Assembly: GCF_029784135.1 (NCBI RefSeq)
Contig: NC_073746.1
Coordinates: forward strand, 109,586,661-109,650,660
Origin: Toxorhynchites rutilus septentrionalis
Taxonomy: Eukaryota > Arthropoda > Insecta > Diptera > Culicidae
DNA length: 64,000 nt
Reading direction: 5' to 3'
A model generated the notes under the pieces. The model had not been told where the DNA came from, ran no database searches, and saw only the letters and a program-made list of their open reading frames with translations. Made by a program: the position numbers and the translations under genes. Position 1 is the first letter of the stretch. The number at the start of each line of letters is the position of its first letter. This document shows, piece by piece, positions 60,940 to 64,000 of this stretch.

Positions 60940-61160
60940 GATGACACTAGATCTCGACGTCTCATGGAATTTTAAGACATTCGGTCTCAATTTTTTTTTC
61001 AAAAACCCCGATTTCCTTCACTCCCCCCTTGGGTGATTTTTCGATTTTAAAAAAACTCAAACTTTGACCGCTTTGCGCCACTCTCCCTTAAGTCCGATTG
61101 AGCTGATATTTTGCTTAGGGTGTTTTTTTCGAGGTGGTGAACATTTTTTATGAGGTATCT
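60940..61160 (-). repeat. Hairpin-family arm
   Basis: GATCTCGACGTCTCATGGAA, TTAAGACATTCGG, CTCAAACTTTGACCGCTTTG and AAGTCCGATTGAGCTGATAT match 45899-46120. Only one arm; the frame read across it on the minus strand has no meaning as a protein. Confidence 0.75.
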
Positions 61161-61249
61161 TCATGTACACATTCGAACATTCACATTTTTTTTTTCTAAG
61201 CATGATCGTGGGCTCAATCCAGATCAATTCATTAGTTGATCTTACTATT

Positions 61250-61450
61250 AACCGTTTTACTATTTTCCCTGGTTCCATTTGTTTGATTAGTTCTCGAGTT
61301 GTGTGACCTCCCCCCTTAGAGAGGGGGGAGGGGGAGTGTCGAACACCATAAAGACGTATCGTGCTCTCTGAAACATCCACATGACAAATTTGATTTCGTT
61401 TGCTTGAATAGCTCTCGAGTTATGCAGAAATTTGTGTTTCATTTGTATTT
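61250..61450 (-). mobile_element. Helitron body fragment
   Basis: On the minus strand: AAATGAAACACAAATTTCTG, CATAACTCGAGAGCTATTCA, and TCTAAGGGGGGAGG, like 29490-29690 of the intact Helitron. Contains inverted CCCCCTTAG/CTCTAAGGGG-type runs. Confidence 0.65.
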
Positions 61451-63245
61451 GTAACAAAAGTTACAAATCGTTCGTTCTGAGAGTCGCGTAGGATTTTGTA
61501 CTTCTAGTACGATTTGCGATTAAGTGCTCCTCTAATTTACTCCAAGCTTTGAAAAATCAGCTAGAAAAAACGGCTCAATATGAAACGTTCACAGGATGTT
61601 TAGGGAATACACTGGGTTAAAAATTTTCCTGCAAACATTTGAACTTACTGCGATGCTTGTAGAATTACAGTGGATTTTGCATTGCACTATAAAATTTCAG
61701 TTTTTGACACTTTTTTGAAGTCCATGCGAAAAATTTAAATAATTTTTTTTTTCGTGACATTTCGTGCAGCATTTATTGGAGTTTTCGAAAATGCCTTTTG
61801 ATTTACGGTGCGATGGTTGTTTATTGAATTATTCATTATCAAAACGAATGGGTATTTTTTCATTCAAACTAAAATATCTCTGTGTGGTAAGGTCCTACAG
61901 GAATGTTCATGGAATCAAATAAAAGCTAGTTGATAAGGTAATTTGATTTGCTGTTGAGTTAGTTGGCAAAAATTGTGTTAGTCCAGAATATTCTTGAAAA
62001 AAACAAAGAAAAATCTATTTTTCATTTCTTCCCGATATTGTTGCCCACTACACCTACACACACCAAGATAAAAATATGTACGTCAAATAATACCTGAAAG
62101 TTGTAGCTTCAAAATGATGCGCACCCCACCGATATGCGTTGATTTTTCACGAAGTTACAGCATGTTAAAAATCACTCAAAATCTCCGACTTCGCACTCTG
62201 TTCCTCTTTTTTTTTTGTCGAGTCTATATAGATTAAATAGAACCATTAACAACATTCATACAAATTTCGAAGATTAAAATTTTTATGTGAAACTCATTCA
62301 TTTGCTTTTCCCAAAATATATGACGCCAAAGATACCGCAAAATGATACTAAATCCATAAAACGGATGAAAATAAGGAAGGTAACGGAAAGCAAGACTATA
62401 AACAAACAGTGATTTAAGCCGTCTATAATTTGCTGTACTCGTATCTACCCATAGATCAATGTTCCGGAGAGAAAAATCCGAAAATAGTATACTGGTTTAC
62501 ACTGAGGGAAACATGTCTCTGGACGCTTGATCTCGAAAGTCAACTGGGAAAACTCCTTTGGAAACTAATTCTAAAAACAACTGATCATAGTAGTAGTACA
62601 TGAGACGGTAAAAAAACAAGTCGCGATAGAGCGAAGCTAATGCAGGGTGTCGACTACCTCGAAAATCCTTGAAAATCAGAGAATATCAGGGAATTCAAAT
62701 AATGTCAGGGAAAGTCAGGGAATATCAGGGAATTTCGTCACCAATATGGAAAAAATGAAATTCCGTCAATTAAAATTTTGATTATTGCAGTAATTAGAAA
62801 ATTAATGATACCAAAAACAAAATCGAGCGGTTGTATCCGAGACACGACCGCTTAGGACGTAGGACTACGCAATCTTTTTTTTTAATTTGTTGGTTTATCA
62901 TTTCGGATATTATTTGCGAATATGTCGAAATTTCATAAATAACTCTTTAGTAAAAAATTCTGGGGAGCCTGAAAAGGTTTAATGGCTTACGTGGTTTTGT
63001 AGAATCATTTCGAGAAGCAACGATTATTGACTTTGCGAGAACAATACACTAATTGGTCATATGTCGCAATTCGTTTCTTTATATCAATGTACGCATTGCA
63101 CTGAGTATTTATCGAGAGGCATCTTCCGTGCATCGCCATTCAACAAGCATCAAGCACGCGTCTAACAGATGCACACAGTTGCAGCGATAAAAATGAAACA
63201 TCGCGTGAATGACCGTTTTTGAAAAATCTCGACTCGGTCAAAACC
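61451..63245. other. Non-coding stretch
   Basis: A cluster of TCAGGGAA units at 62687-62742 (GTCAGGGAAAGTCAGGGAA and similar) after GCAGGGTGTCGACTACCT (62641) looks like the end of a known type of mosquito MITE. The other end is not identified. Nothing else recognised. Confidence 0.4.
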
Positions 63246-63515
63246 AGGGATGGTAAAAAATCACATTCAACGATCAATGAATAAGTATATCCCTCTAGTC
63301 GGATGTTTTTAAATCACCCCCAGCAGGCGAGGCTCTTTTATTCTTCATATGTACACAGAGAGAATACTTGGAACGGTGAGCTACCAAGATCTCAAAAAAG
63401 CAATATGAAAGCGGAATCCCCACTGCTTGCACTCTCGTAGCATTACTTCTACTACTCAAGTTTTATCGTGAGTGCAAGCCACAAACGAATAATCCCATTC
63501 CATAGAGCGGATGAT
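63246..63515 (+). mobile_element. Dispersed repeat shared with 31568-32355
   Basis: CAGGGATGGTAAAAAATCAC, ACACAGAGAGAATACTTGGA, ATATGAAAGCGGAATCCCCA and TTTTATCGTGAGTGCAAGCC follow the 31.6-32.3 kb copy in order, without the 490-base extra piece. Confidence 0.62.
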
Positions 63516-64000
63516 GAGTTCTTGATCGGAAAGTGTAACAAGAGACGACCAACTGAAATCTTACGACACTCATCGAGGGATTTTTAATTCTCTATTGCAC
63601 TGTCCGCAGTGAGTGGCTGACTCAGTCTCGTGTCGATTTTATTTTGCTGTCGTCTCCCGCCCGATAAACAGCAGACGGGTAATGGATGCAATTGATTAAT
63701 TTTATTACCAGCAGATTTGGGCGAATCTCATCCCGCCCAAAATCGTTTTTAGATTCCAATAATTCTGAACATTCACATTTCTCTCCAAATAATTTTTCCA
63801 ATAGTAATTTAATTAGTGACCTCACGAAACACCTTTCGAATTCGATTGAATTTCAGACCCTTTTTTATTTTGTAGATAAAACGGATCACATATTTGATTA
63901 ATTCAATTCTGTGTGGTTACGTTCTTCGTTGCGAATAAATGTAATGAAATAGTATGGACGTATGATATTCATGTATCGTGGACTTCCGACATATGTGGCA
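63516..64000. other. Window end, nothing recognised
   Basis: Short open frames on both strands near 63622-63901 have no family features. Confidence 0.35.

Larger units (their letters stand above)
28546..64000 (+). other. Probable long intron of the UTX-like gene (no later exon seen)
   Basis: After the GTGAGT donor at 28546 I find no exon continuing the tetratricopeptide array and no JmjC motif in any frame. Either the intron extends past 64000 or a short exon was missed. GC-richer, non-repeat blocks at 39400-39780, 40010-40400, 53400-54340 and 58020-58900 could be regulatory or belong to another gene. Confidence 0.45.

Overview
This is AT-rich genomic DNA of an insect, most likely a mosquito (Culicidae). 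The clues are two intron-split host genes with dipteran-like products, dense short DNA transposons with TA or TTAA target sites, DD37E-type mariner relatives, tRNA-derived SINEs, a Helitron with mosquito-like ends, and non-LTR retrotransposons with a C-terminal RNase H. The species cannot be fixed from sequence alone.

Two host genes are supported. (1) A FUN14-domain (FUNDC1-like) mitochondrial outer-membrane protein lies on the minus strand in three coding exons (10442-10297, 10236-10041, 5974-5792). Its 4.1 kb second intron is filled with transposons. (2) The 5' end of a UTX/KDM6-type histone H3K27 demethylase gene lies on the plus strand (27518-28545, four coding exons, first tetratricopeptide repeats). 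No later exon was recognised, so its next intron may run to the window end (at least 35 kb).

Nearly everything else is mobile DNA, much of it nested. 1-4272: broken LINE copy 1. 6116-9490: FUNDC1 intron with a TIR element, a second TIR element inside it, and a DD37E relic. 13233-17797: DD37E element split by LINE copy 2. 17932-20041: TTAA-bounded element with a SWIM zinc-finger exon (+) and a THAP zinc-finger ORF (-). 21341-27202: MITEs and SINEs leading to the UTX promoter. 28747-30540: TIR element carrying a Helitron with intact ends. 34404-34963: 118-bp tandem array. 35866-37929: hAT-like element holding a TIR element, which holds another, which holds a 58-bp retroposon. 37938-38340: transposase relic hit by two tiny insertions with target-site duplications. 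41109-43260: mariner-type element split by a foldback. 44283-46745: hairpin-rich element with a SINE in one loop. 46761-47614: gag/protease remnant of a Ty3-like LTR element. 47826-52935: MITE split by near-complete LINE copy 3. 54988-57640: transposase relic split by SINE, MITE and Helitron pieces. 59555-61450: Helitron and TIR-element pieces.

The ORF1/ORF2 junction of the LINE family (8-nt overlap, ORF1 stop just inside the ORF2 start) is kept in all three copies. None of the three LINE copies keeps an open ORF2, and I see no intact transposase. Where a protein is called broken, the breaks were seen by comparing copies within this window.
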